NCBI RefSeq assembly: GCF_002285495.1 | Contig: NZ_CP016786.1 | Coordinates: 2,616,501-2,680,500 of the forward strand | DNA length: 64,000 nucleotides | Origin: Clostridium isatidis | GTDB lineage: Bacteria > Bacillota > Clostridia > Clostridiales > Clostridiaceae | Direction: 5' to 3' | Part shown: positions 1 through 7,966 of the stretch, in pieces | Layout of the letters: every line of letters starts with the position of its first letter | How positions within the stretch are numbered: position 1 is the stretch's first letter | Notes under the pieces: generated by a model | Databases searched by the model: none | Told to the model about the DNA's origin: nothing | Seen by the model: the letters and a program-made list of their open reading frames with translations, nothing else | Made by a program: the position numbers and the translations under genes

Positions 1-1550
1 GTTGTTTCCAAAAATGAAGAAACAAGTACCTTGACAATTTGTAATTGATCCTCCTGCGGCAAAATTTTTGCTATATTATAAAGCCTATTACCCAAACCAG
101 CTCCATCATATTTTCCCCATTTTGTGTTGAACTGTCCATGGTTAGCTCCATATACATAGATCGTTGATTTAAAATTAGGACTATTTTCTGTAAAGTCAAT
201 TCTAGCGTACTGATTAACACCATCAAATGAACTTACATCCATATCGTGGGAGCCTTGAATTGCTAAATAACTGATATCTTTTAAAGCTGTTAGTTCTCCG
301 GCAGGTTTATATTGACTGTCAGTCCCTGCAATAGAAATAATAGACCTAATGCCAAAATTATAATCAAAGTTTATATTTCCATTTTCGGGATAGGAAGGCA
401 ATTGGTTATAAAGTGCAGCAATTGCCACTGCCTCACCACCACGCGAATGTCCAATCAATGAAATTCGCTGCATATCTACTTTATTATAAAATAGATGATC
501 CTTTGAGTTGGTCCACTCCTTCCACATCTTTAAATGTTCTAAAATGAGCCAGCCACGAGCAGGATTTTCATTTTTTAATACTTTTAACATAAATAAGTCA
601 TCATATGGTGAAGTATTCAAGAAATTTTCATCAATCGATACAAAAATATAACCTTTACTAGCAAGCAAATTCCCTAAATAATCATATCCAAGATCAGAAT
701 AGTCTGTCGCCAAATGATTACCATGAACAGCAATTACTAATGGAAAGGAACCATCACCATCAGGATACCATACAGTTCCGTTAAGAGGCATTTGATCTGG
801 CCCAAATCCAAATGTTTTTGTTCGAATTGATGACCAATTTTCTACAAAAGGCGAACCGTCTACTGACTTTGTAATCAATGAATCTTCAGCATTGAATTCT
901 TTTCGATAATTGTTAGCGCTTCCATATGTTAATGTCTTTACTTGATACTCTCCCTGTTCAGATGGATTAGGTAATGGAAGAGAATACTGTTCTATTGCTT
1001 TTATTGACTTCAGTTTATATGACAATGGTACTTCATTATCACCATTATGAAATAACCAATAAGCACCGATAAGAATATAAGCTATTGATAAAAATGACAA
1101 TAAAATTGTTATAATTCTTGATACCTTACCTGACTGACGATATTGGCCCTTCAATAGTCGCCAAATAAACATTCCTAGGATAGAAAAAGAAACCATAATA
1201 GATATCGTTATAATAAACATTAATTTCAAAGGACCGATAAAACATATAAATACTAGAAAAAAGCTTGCAAACATAATCCATATGTATATAAACGGAATTT
1301 TCTTTATCAATCGAATGAATAATGTGATAAAAGCAGATAATAGAATTATCGCAATCAAGAAAGCAGCACTGCCAATTACATAATCACCAATTCCACGCGT
1401 CCCTATCATATAATATGCTTGTACAATGTATAATAATAAAGACACAATACTTAATCCTATTACTGCTCCTTTCCATCCTGTGGAAAGATGTTTCCAATGC
1501 ATATATAAATTTATTTTACTTAAAAATTTATTTTTGTGATTTTTTTGCAC
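1..1550 (-). CDS. Membrane-anchored alpha/beta hydrolase (3' end outside window)
   Basis: Open from a GTG start preceded by AAGGAGG with 7-nt spacing, running off the left edge after 516 codons. The first ~160 residues hold about five hydrophobic helices. The rest reads as an alpha/beta hydrolase: nucleophile elbow GHSRGGE with Ser369, and a late NHGQF motif with His471 as candidate catalytic histidine. The hydrolase part probably lies outside the membrane. It resembles bacterial lipase/dienelactone-hydrolase-like proteins of unknown substrate. The gene starts 36 nt after the CPBP protease gene on the same strand, so the two are probably one transcript. Fold assignment is fairly sure; substrate is unknown. 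Confidence 0.75.
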   Translation of the reverse strand, partial: MQKNHKNKFLSKINLYMHWKHLSTGWKGAVIGLSIVSLLLYIVQAYYMIGTRGIGDYVIGSAAFLIAIILLSAFITLFIRLIKKIPFIYIWIMFASFFLVFICFIGPLKLMFIITISIMVSFSILGMFIWRLLKGQYRQSGKVSRIITILLSFLSIAYILIGAYWLFHNGDNEVPLSYKLKSIKAIEQYSLPLPNPSEQGEYQVKTLTYGSANNYRKEFNAEDSLITKSVDGSPFVENWSSIRTKTFGFGPDQMPLNGTVWYPDGDGSFPLVIAVHGNHLATDYSDLGYDYLGNLLASKGYIFVSIDENFLNTSPYDDLFMLKVLKNENPARGWLILEHLKMWKEWTNSKDHLFYNKVDMQRISLIGHSRGGEAVAIAALYNQLPSYPENGNINFDYNFGIRSIISIAGTDSQYKPAGELTALKDISYLAIQGSHDMDVSSFDGVNQYARIDFTENSPNFKSTIYVYGANHGQFNTKWGKYDGAGLGNRLYNIAKILPQEDQLQIVKVLVSSFLET

Positions 1551-1586
1551 TACTTTTCCTCCTTATTTATAAACTTACAGCTAAAT

Positions 1587-2306
1587 TTAATTGAAAAATA
1601 AAGGGAGAAGGATTAGTTGACTGATAACATGGGTTGAAATATGTCCAAGCATTGCATATCCTAATCCGTGCTTCCAATATAAATAACCAAAGCCAAGCCC
1701 TGGTAAAAAATTAAGCAATAAGGTACGAAGAACAGATACCAAGCTTAAGCCCAACATTTGTGCTGTTGCAGGAATATGACCAGCTGCAAATAGAAGTGCG
1801 GCAATAACAATTCCAGCAATATAAATTCCATTACTATTTATGGTTTTTATCATTTTGCTAGCAATCCATATAATAAATGTCATAAGACCAAGCCTTAAAA
1901 GTATTTCTTCAATTATGCCTCCATATAATATACTTCCAAGAAAATAAAGCCAGGAAAATTCAAATTTATCCCCAAGTCCCAATACTTCAGCAAAGATAAA
2001 CTTCTCTGAAATAACAATGAAGCTAGCAGATACAATTCCAATAACAATTGCTGCAAAAATACTTTTTCTATTAAAAACAAAAGGCTTGTTCAAGTCTACT
2101 TTTGTAGAGGCCCAAAATCCTACTATTGCAGCAATACTCGCCATAACTGCTGTTTGCATCATCGCTGCGATAATAAGGACTTGCTTCGATCCAAGTTGTG
2201 CAACGATTTGCTTTTCCATTTCAGGCGTTAAAGAAGTTACTTGCTGTACTCCTAAAACCACACCAGCAATCAATCCTAAAATTATTACAACAATTATTTT
2301 TTTCAT
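1587..2306 (-). CDS. CPBP-family intramembrane metalloprotease (CAAX protease-like)
   Basis: 239-residue polytopic membrane protein. The three CPBP/Abi signatures are visible: EExxxR (E133, E134, R138), a histidine in the FAAGH motif (H177) and a last HxxxH motif (H222, H226), which together form the glutamate/histidine metal site of this family. A TTG nine bases upstream is in frame, but AGGAG sits directly against it, so the ATG nine bases downstream of the Shine-Dalgarno is the better start. First gene of a likely two-gene operon with the membrane-anchored hydrolase. Family members cleave prenylated or peptide substrates or give bacteriocin self-immunity; nothing here tells which. Confidence 0.85.
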   Translation of the reverse strand: MKKIIVVIILGLIAGVVLGVQQVTSLTPEMEKQIVAQLGSKQVLIIAAMMQTAVMASIAAIVGFWASTKVDLNKPFVFNRKSIFAAIVIGIVSASFIVISEKFIFAEVLGLGDKFEFSWLYFLGSILYGGIIEEILLRLGLMTFIIWIASKMIKTINSNGIYIAGIVIAALLFAAGHIPATAQMLGLSLVSVLRTLLLNFLPGLGFGYLYWKHGLGYAMLGHISTHVISQLILLPLFFN

Positions 2307-2354
2307 TACTAACAACTCCTAACATTCTAATTTCATAACTATTACCAATTATAA

Positions 2355-2383
2355 ATTTTATAAATAACTTCATATCTTGTTAA
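2355..2383 (-). promoter_or_regulatory. Promoter of the CPBP gene
   Basis: On the minus strand TTAACA and TAAAAT are separated by 17 bp, about 50 bp upstream of the protease start. Matches the vegetative sigma consensus reasonably. Confidence 0.5.
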
Positions 2384-2409
2384 CTCATTGACTAATTTTA
2401 TATTATTAA

Positions 2410-3528
2410 TTACTTTTCTAATTTAACTTGAAACATACTTTGCAAGTTTTTAATTATCAATTTAAACTTTGGTTCTTCGTGCAATGGAGCAAATAGTGGT
2501 TCTTTCTGTAACATATTAAGTAAATCCTCTTTAATTGCTTGCTCATTTCTTGGAGCATAAGGTCCTGTCTGAATATTCTTTTCTATCCAACTGTCAACAG
2601 TATAAAAATAATTATCCCCGCTAAATTTAATAGGAAATGATAAATTTTTACTTGTATGATAAAAACATTCAAGCATACACAATGCATCTGCATAACGCTG
2701 TTGTTTCATATAACCTAATGAAACTTCATAAAAAAAGACAAGTTTTATAAGGCCGTTTAATTGTTCAATATTATATATTTCTATTACTTTTTCCAAACGA
2801 TTAACCATTTCATCAAATAAATTTTGATTATCAGTAATATATTTTAATAATTCAATTTCACTTGATATCATACTAAATAAATGCTGAAAGCTTGTAACTT
2901 GCAATGTTTCTTTAACCTTATCATAATCTCTAAGCATTGCATAAGCTTCTGCTATCAATTTTTCTACTCCTAATTGAATAGGAACTTCAGAACCTACACT
3001 TTTTAAAAGTTCTTGGGGATTGTTCTTGATTAATAATACAGAGCCATAAATTATCTGTACTTCTTGAATTAGCTTATGATCATCACTCAAAGAAACTACA
3101 CGCTCACACAATTTCTCAATTCGTCCCAAAACACTTTGAGGATCTTGCGAATAAAAATAATGATTCAAGTATAATTGAGCCATTCTTACCAATAATGGAA
3201 AACAAGAATAATATTCATTTATCACCTTTTCCACATCTGCCTGAACTGTTTCAAAGCTTTCTGTAAGAAATCTTTTTGAAAAATTACGATATAACTCCAT
3301 TATTTTGCTTTTGGCTAGTTGTGGTTCATACCCTAGTAATTCATCAATAGTTGTATGAAACAAAGATGCCAATCGAGGTAATAAGGATACGTCTGGATAG
3401 CTTAATCCTTGTTCCCATTTAGACACTGCTGCACTCGACACCCCTATATATGCAGCTACATCTCCTTGGGTCATTCCATATTTTTTTCGTAAAAATGTAA
3501 CATTATCAGAAAATTTAAATTCTTTCAT
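2410..3528 (-). CDS. XRE-family transcriptional regulator with long C-terminal helical domain
   Basis: 372 residues. Residues about 8-65 form an XRE/Cro-C1 helix-turn-helix (MTQGDVAAYIGVS, then AAVSKWEQG and SYPDVSLLPRLA), followed by ~300 residues of helical, TPR-like sequence without recognised catalytic motifs. This layout is common in Bacillota, where the C-terminal domain senses a peptide or partner protein. The ATG follows AGGAGAGG at good distance. The gene stands alone, with its own promoter and two palindromes upstream, suggesting autoregulation. Target and ligand are unknown; the adjacent CPBP/hydrolase unit is a candidate target only by position. Confidence 0.8.
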   Translation of the reverse strand: MKEFKFSDNVTFLRKKYGMTQGDVAAYIGVSSAAVSKWEQGLSYPDVSLLPRLASLFHTTIDELLGYEPQLAKSKIMELYRNFSKRFLTESFETVQADVEKVINEYYSCFPLLVRMAQLYLNHYFYSQDPQSVLGRIEKLCERVVSLSDDHKLIQEVQIIYGSVLLIKNNPQELLKSVGSEVPIQLGVEKLIAEAYAMLRDYDKVKETLQVTSFQHLFSMISSEIELLKYITDNQNLFDEMVNRLEKVIEIYNIEQLNGLIKLVFFYEVSLGYMKQQRYADALCMLECFYHTSKNLSFPIKFSGDNYFYTVDSWIEKNIQTGPYAPRNEQAIKEDLLNMLQKEPLFAPLHEEPKFKLIIKNLQSMFQVKLEK

Positions 3529-3549
3529 AGAACCTCTCCTTTTAATAAA

Positions 3550-3578
3550 AGTATAAATTCATATAAAAAATCTATCAA
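3550..3578 (-). promoter_or_regulatory. Promoter of the XRE regulator gene
   Basis: Minus strand TTGATA - 17 bp - TATACT, 22 bp upstream of the ATG. The -35 hexamer lies inside the inverted repeat at 3572-3589. Confidence 0.7.
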
Positions 3579-3589
3579 TGGAATGATAG
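3572..3589. promoter_or_regulatory. Inverted repeat overlapping the XRE promoter
   Basis: CTATCA and TGATAG arms separated by 6 bp, covering the -35 element. Position and symmetry suit an autorepressor operator; binding is inferred. Confidence 0.5.
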
Positions 3590-3605
3590 TTGTTCATAAC
3601 CTTTA

Positions 3606-3626
3606 AATTCAACTAATAGTTGAATT
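3606..3626. promoter_or_regulatory. 21-bp palindrome upstream of the XRE gene
   Basis: Perfect 10-bp arms (AATTCAACTA and its complement) around one central base, about 28 bp upstream of the -35 element. It could be a second regulator site; no T-run follows, so a terminator is unlikely. Confidence 0.45.
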
Positions 3627-3654
3627 AATCAACCAAATCTAATTATATAAAAAA

Positions 3655-3694
3655 GACAGTAGATAGTTTGCTTTACACAAATCTATTTACTGTC
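3655..3694 (-). terminator. Intrinsic terminator, minus strand
   Basis: 12-bp stem with one mismatch (GACAGTARATAG and complement); on the minus strand it is followed by six T. It faces transcripts arriving from the right, perhaps as a backup to the stem at 4103-4141. Confidence 0.6.
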
Positions 3695-4102
3695 CTCACT
3701 TCCTACTAAATTTTCTTTTGGTATTCTCATGCCTAATATTTGAATTATGTTATCTCTCATATTATTAATTAAAAAATAATATTCTAAATATCATTTAAAA
3801 TTTAAATTATATATATTTATAATTTTACCTTTTATATTACATAATTGTAAATATTTTTATATTATATATTTTTACAATATTCGTTATATATTTATGTGAT
3901 AATCTTATTGCAATTATAATTTAACTTATTCAACTATAGCCCAATCACCATATCATCAAACAAACTCACTAGAATTCAATACCTTCTTCTAGGTCTAAAG
4001 GAATTGTCACAGTGTACTAATATTCTTCATTTGATAATTTTTTAATCCCATATTATTACAAACATGTAAATCTCTACTTTACCTTGATCCTTAACCATAA
4101 AA
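3695..4102. other. Gene-free stretch, very AT-rich
   Basis: About 400 bp of extreme AT content with no ORF carrying a ribosome binding site and no family I recognise on either strand. Confidence 0.6.
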
Positions 4103-4141
4103 AACGCTGATTTTGTTTATATCTAAACTTAAATCAGCGTT
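4103..4141 (-). terminator. Terminator of the small secreted protein gene
   Basis: Perfect 11-bp stem (AACGCTGATTT and complement) with a 17-nt loop; on the minus strand a run of six T follows. It lies just past the 94-residue gene. Confidence 0.8.
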
Positions 4142-4192
4142 CTTAATATTTGTTTCTTTTATACCATTATTTTGAATCTACTAAAAACCTTA

Positions 4193-4477
4193 TTACTGAG
4201 TTAAAACATCATTTTCTACTTTGCCTGATAATGAGCTTGAGTCTGTCAATGAAAATTCATGAGTTTTTACTTGTTTGTCAAATTCATCCAATGTCATTCC
4301 TAATTTATCAGCTAATTCTTCACGACTGTATGATTCTCCATCACCCTTTGTAGATACTGTTGGCTCTTTATCATCCCTTATCCATCTGTTCTCCATTGCA
4401 AAAACACTTCTACCGATCAAAGACATTGTGCAAATCGCTCCTAAAATTAATGTAGTAGTTTTTTTCTTACCTTTCAT
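4193..4477 (-). CDS. Small secreted protein of unknown function
   Basis: 94 residues. Basic N-terminus and hydrophobic stretch to about residue 27 with a likely signal-peptidase site after SVFA. The mature part is acidic and polar, with a short helical segment (EELADKLGMTLDEFDKQ). No cysteine in the mature part and no known domain. GGAGG lies 8-9 nt before the ATG. I do not recognise a function. Downstream of a decayed sensor-kinase gene and behind a promoter with three phased ATGAAG repeats, so it looks like the output gene of a two-component system. Its own terminator follows, so it is probably a single-gene transcript. Confidence 0.75.
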   Translation of the reverse strand: MKGKKKTTTLILGAICTMSLIGRSVFAMENRWIRDDKEPTVSTKGDGESYSREELADKLGMTLDEFDKQVKTHEFSLTDSSSLSGKVENDVLTQ

Positions 4478-4541
4478 ATTTTATACCTCCAAATTTTTAT
4501 TTAAGGAAGATATTTTTCTTCCTTTGCTAATAACATACCTA

Positions 4542-4586
4542 AATATAATGTAATTAATATGAAGGTAATATGAAGTTTGAATGAAG
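4542..4586 (-). promoter_or_regulatory. OmpR-type triple direct repeat and -10 for the small secreted protein gene
   Basis: ATGAAG occurs at 4559, 4570 and 4581, exactly 11 bp apart (CTTCAT reading along the gene). The proximal repeat ends 11 bp before a TATATT -10 element at 4542-4547, and no good -35 exists. Six-base repeats at one helical turn replacing the -35 are the classic site for OmpR/PhoB-family response regulators. Confidence 0.6.
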
Positions 4587-4594
4587 CTTCAGCA

Positions 4595-4939
4595 TTATTT
4601 CGTTTTACAAAACTCACAGCTAAACAAAACACCTTGTTCTAGATTTTTAACTGAGTAATTAATAGACAAAGCTTCAAATACCTTTTTAACAAGGTACAAG
4701 CCAAGGCCACTGCCCCCCTTATTTTTATTCCTGGATTTCTCCAATCGGAAAAATGGATCAAATATCTTTTCCATTTGCTCTTCAGGAATATAAGCACCAG
4801 TGTTTAAGACACTAAGATTAATCAAACCAGTATCTCCATTCTCTTCTAATTTAACAATAACTTTTTCTCCCAAATGAGAATATACAACACCATTATGAAT
4901 AATATTATAAACTGCTTTTTCTATTAAATTCTTATCTAT
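4595..4939 (-). pseudogene. Decayed sensor histidine kinase (HATPase_c fragment)
   Basis: Only the ATP-binding end of a histidine kinase remains. In one frame from 4936 to the stop at 4595 the N-box (NIIHNGVVYS), the F-box (KIFDPFFR) and the G2-box (GGSGLGLYLVKK) can be read. A TGA in the same frame at 4940-4942 closes it, and no HisKA dimerisation/His-box, membrane segments or response-regulator gene lies upstream. An internal TTG at 4873 has no ribosome binding site. This is the relic of a two-component system gene pair. The adjacent secreted-protein gene still carries a response-regulator-like promoter. Confidence 0.85.
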
Positions 4940-5068
4940 TCAATACAATTGATAGATTAGCACAAATAATAAAAAATAAGGATTTCTTAATATGAGTATT
5001 TCCGGCTGAGAAAACAAGAAAAACTCAATATCTGAAACCCTTTGTTTTTATAATTTTTTCACTCTTCT

Positions 5069-5956
5069 TTAATTTTGTACCTTTTTGCGAAATAACTCAT
5101 CCAATAACATAATTTCTGTTTTTGCAGTAACAGCATGGTTTCCAAGTATAACATCAATTGTAAAATCATTACTTAACATCTTGCGATACATTGATATAAT
5201 ATCTTCCTCTGACATGTCCCCCATCGCTTTTGTTTCTTGCGGAATTACTGGGATTCCTGATTTCTCTACTAAACTAATATTTTCTTTCAATTCTACGGCT
5301 ACCTTCCTAAGAGTACTTTCACTTCTTGCCGTCTCAACATCCATCATTCCTTCATCTGTATAGAAGTGCTTAATAACTATAGCAGTTGCTACATGGGAAA
5401 TATGAAAGGCTTTAATATCTTCTTGTATTATATAATGCAAACCTGCTTCTTCAAGTATTTGAGCAAGTTCTCTCACTCTTTCACTAATTTGTCCATTTAT
5501 TTCTCCAAAAATAGTTCCTTGGTGTTTCTCAGAACCAAATTGAGCATATAAAACACCATCCTTTATATCTCCACCTGCACCTGGAAATCCAGGAAGTAAT
5601 CTGTCCCCAACGATCTCAAGCCATTTATCATAACCCATAGTATTAGTCAAGGTAATAATGTTTTTACTCTTATTATTCTTTATTGCAGTTAGAGCAGATT
5701 CAGCCTGATCATAGCGTACAGGAACAAAGATGAAATCATAGATATCATTATCTTCCAAAGTATCAATTACTTTTATAGATGCCTTCTTTATAGTTCCCTT
5801 GTCATTATATCGTAATCCATCCCTTTTAAGTCCTTCCAATCTCTTTCCTCTAGCAAGCATCGTAACATCCATACCAGCTTCTGCAAATCTTAGTGCGTAC
5901 ACACTTCCAACTACACCAGCACCAAATATCAAAAGTCTTTTTTGTTTTAAATTCAA
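5069..5956 (-). CDS. Ketopantoate reductase-family (ApbA/PanE-like) oxidoreductase
   Basis: 295 residues from a TTG start preceded by AAGGGAAGG at 6 nt; longer starts upstream lack a Shine-Dalgarno. N-terminal Rossmann fold with GAGVVG (Gly12, Gly14, Gly17) for NAD(P)H, then a domain with FVPVRYDQ and a helical C-terminal half, the ApbA layout. True PanE reduces 2-dehydropantoate for coenzyme A synthesis. This protein stands alone, divergent from a TetR gene, and members in such settings often have other substrates, so the reaction is left open. Two copies of a GTTGTTTA-based repeat lie between it and the TetR gene, implying TetR control. Confidence 0.75.
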   Translation of the reverse strand: MNLKQKRLLIFGAGVVGSVYALRFAEAGMDVTMLARGKRLEGLKRDGLRYNDKGTIKKASIKVIDTLEDNDIYDFIFVPVRYDQAESALTAIKNNKSKNIITLTNTMGYDKWLEIVGDRLLPGFPGAGGDIKDGVLYAQFGSEKHQGTIFGEINGQISERVRELAQILEEAGLHYIIQEDIKAFHISHVATAIVIKHFYTDEGMMDVETARSESTLRKVAVELKENISLVEKSGIPVIPQETKAMGDMSEEDIISMYRKMLSNDFTIDVILGNHAVTAKTEIMLLDELFRKKVQN

Positions 5957-5991
5957 TATTATCCTTCCCTTCATTAAAAAATTAAGCATTC

Positions 5992-6005
5992 GTTGTTTAA
6001 GCAAC
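5992..6005. promoter_or_regulatory. Operator-like repeat 1 between panE-like and tetR genes
   Basis: GTTGTTTAAGCAAC, nearly palindromic (GTTG...CAAC outer arms). A second copy with the same first eight bases is at 6068. Their place in the divergent intergenic region fits a TetR-family operator pair. Confidence 0.5.
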
Positions 6006-6067
6006 ACCTGTATGATATAATATTAGTACTCTATTTTTTTACTTTCAACCAACAAATTAGCTAAAGT

Positions 6068-6081
6068 GTTGTTTAGATAAC
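6068..6081. promoter_or_regulatory. Operator-like repeat 2 between panE-like and tetR genes
   Basis: GTTGTTTAGATAAC, sharing GTTGTTTA and the final AAC with the copy at 5992-6005; 76 bp between copies. Ends 24 bp before the Shine-Dalgarno of the TetR gene. Confidence 0.5.
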
Positions 6082-6122
6082 ATAATTTGATATTTGATGC
6101 TTTTGAAAGGAGGATACATAAA

Positions 6123-6680
6123 ATGAAACAAGATGATCCAAGGGTTATTCGCACACGACAAATAATAAAAGATGCTTTTAGAGCCTTGCTAAAAACTAAA
6201 GGATTTGATGCAATTACCATAAAAGATATCGCAGAAAGAGCAACCATTAACCGTGCCACTTTTTATGCTCATTATGAAGATAAATATGCTTTATTGGATG
6301 AAATTATTGTGCAAACATTCGAAAATATGTTACCAGAGCAAATTATACAGGCTCAAGAGTTTACAGAAGATATATGCCGTCAATTTATTGAATTAACCTA
6401 TAACTACATCGTAATGTTTTCTCGAACATGCAAACATACTACAAAGTCCATTACTCAACAGATTTATAGCAAAGTGAAGCATATTTTATATGAGACTATA
6501 AAATCTATATTAGAAAAAAAGAATACAGCAATTAATGCATCTATCAATGCCACCATGATAAGTGCTGCCATTTATAGTGCTGCATACTACTGGTATGAGT
6601 CAAAATTTGATGATAATATTAAACAACTCACAGATACTGTTGTTTCTTTCATAATTAATGGCTTGCAAGCTGACAACTAA
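6123..6680 (+). CDS. TetR/AcrR-family transcriptional regulator
   Basis: 185 residues. The ATG at 6123 follows AAAGGAGG by 9 nt; an in-frame ATG at 6087 lacks such a site. N-terminal helix-turn-helix at about residues 10-58 (TRQIIKDAFRALL, ITIKDIAERATINRATFYAHY), then a ligand-binding helical domain with no recognised ligand. Divergent from the ketopantoate-reductase-like gene with two operator-like repeats between them, so it most likely represses itself and that oxidoreductase. Confidence 0.85.
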   Translation: MKQDDPRVIRTRQIIKDAFRALLKTKGFDAITIKDIAERATINRATFYAHYEDKYALLDEIIVQTFENMLPEQIIQAQEFTEDICRQFIELTYNYIVMFSRTCKHTTKSITQQIYSKVKHILYETIKSILEKKNTAINASINATMISAAIYSAAYYWYESKFDDNIKQLTDTVVSFIINGLQADN

Positions 6681-6796
6681 TTTAATCTAATTCAAGCACT
6701 TGTTTGACACCTTTCCTTTCAGCTAGTAGTTTCCACTAGCAAGACCACAGCAGACTCTTTTTTCAATTTATTCCTAATTATTAGTACATAAAAAAA

Positions 6797-6820
6797 AGAG
6801 CCGACTAAATGGACGGCTCT
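6797..6820 (-). terminator. Terminator of the aldo/keto reductase gene
   Basis: Perfect 7-bp GC-rich stem AGAGCCG with a 10-nt loop; on the minus strand eight or more T follow. It could also work weakly for the convergent TetR gene. Confidence 0.8.
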
Positions 6821-6892
6821 TAATAAGGTTAAGAGAAAAACAATCACATTCCAAATCCACTAGATATTGCTGCTCCTCCTTATTTTCTATAA

Positions 6893-7849
6893 TTAACGAT
6901 GTCCTGCAGCAACATTTTTGTGGGCGATTTGATTAAGACGTTGAAGATCCGAATCCGTAAGCTCAACCTTTAAAGCTGCAATATTCTCTTCTAAATATTT
7001 TCTTCTTTTCGTTCCTGGAATAGGTACGATATCATTGCCTTGCATCAAAATCCATTTCAACGCCAGTTGAGGGGCAGTACATCCCTTTTCAGCTGCCATT
7101 TCTTGAATCTGAGCAACAAATTGAAGGTTTTTCTGTAAATTCTGTCCTTTAAATCTTGGGAAATTTCGTCTTACATCACCGTAATCTAAATCCTCGTATC
7201 TCTTAATTGTCCCAGTTAGGAAACCACGCCCAAGGGGGCTGTAAGCAACAAATCCGATACCAAGTTCTCTAAGGGTGGGAAGAACTTCATCTTCAATATC
7301 TCTTGACCACAAGGAATATTCCGTTTGTACCGCTGTAATTGGATGAACTGCATGTGCTCTGCGTATCATATCTGCTGAAGCTTCTGAAAGACCAATATAA
7401 CGTATTTTTCCTTCTTTAACTAAATCAGCCATTGCTCCTACTGTCTCCTCAATAGGAATAAAAGGATCAATTCGATGCAGATAATATAAATCAATATGGT
7501 CAACGCCTAATCTTCGTAAACTTGCTTCGGCAGCTGCCTTAACATATTTCGGACTTCCGTTATAACGCAAAAATCCTCCTAAGTTATCACGTATTACACC
7601 AAACTTGGTAGCCAAAACAACCTCATCACGGCGATCTTTAATCGCTTTTCCCAGCAATTTTTCATTTTCTCCATCACCGTATAAATCTGAGGTATCTAAG
7701 AAATCTACACCAAGATCCAATGCTCGATGAATCGTATGTATAGATTCCTTCTCATCTCGGTCACTGCCGTAAAAATCAGACATGGTCATACAGCCTAATC
7801 CCATAGCTGAGACTTTCAGCCCTCTTGACCCAAGGGCTCTTTTTTCCAT
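6893..7849 (-). CDS. Aldo/keto reductase
   Basis: 318 residues, full family length. The catalytic tetrad is intact: Asp52, Tyr57, Lys82 and His125 (LDTSDLYG, ATKFG, YYLHRID). The C-terminal part holds the NADPH-site signature IPGTKRRKYLEENI. Reduces aldehydes or ketones in the cytosol with NADPH; its substrate cannot be read from sequence. AAAGGAGAG precedes the ATG. A site closely matching the operator of the neighbouring TetR gene overlaps its presumed promoter, suggesting induction by an electrophilic compound sensed by that TetR. Confidence 0.9.
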   Translation of the reverse strand: MEKRALGSRGLKVSAMGLGCMTMSDFYGSDRDEKESIHTIHRALDLGVDFLDTSDLYGDGENEKLLGKAIKDRRDEVVLATKFGVIRDNLGGFLRYNGSPKYVKAAAEASLRRLGVDHIDLYYLHRIDPFIPIEETVGAMADLVKEGKIRYIGLSEASADMIRRAHAVHPITAVQTEYSLWSRDIEDEVLPTLRELGIGFVAYSPLGRGFLTGTIKRYEDLDYGDVRRNFPRFKGQNLQKNLQFVAQIQEMAAEKGCTAPQLALKWILMQGNDIVPIPGTKRRKYLEENIAALKVELTDSDLQRLNQIAHKNVAAGHR

Positions 7850-7925
7850 AAAAATCTCTCCTTTGTTGTTTTTACTATAATTGCTCAGATTCTTCTTTAG
7901 AGCTTATATACTTTAGCTGCCTTTA

Positions 7926-7939
7926 ATCGAATGTTCGTT
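7926..7939. promoter_or_regulatory. TetR operator-like site upstream of the aldo/keto reductase
   Basis: ATCGAATGTTCGTT matches 11 of 14 positions of the perfect palindrome in the adjacent TetR promoter (8551-8564). It also sits in the same frame between TTGCTA and a weak -10 (TTAAAG) as that palindrome does between TTGACT and TATAAT. Confidence 0.55.
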
Positions 7940-7966
7940 CAAATAGCAATAAAATTCATTTTTTAT

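Noticed and set aside
2017..2322. Plus-strand ORF opposite the CPBP gene
   Set aside because: Lies wholly on the antisense of a well-supported gene and has no domain or ribosome binding site.
3961..4102. Small gene between the two leftward terminators
   Set aside because: No ORF with a ribosome binding site on either strand.
6023..6259. Minus-strand ORF opposite the TetR gene
   Set aside because: Shadow of the TetR coding frame crossing its promoter region.
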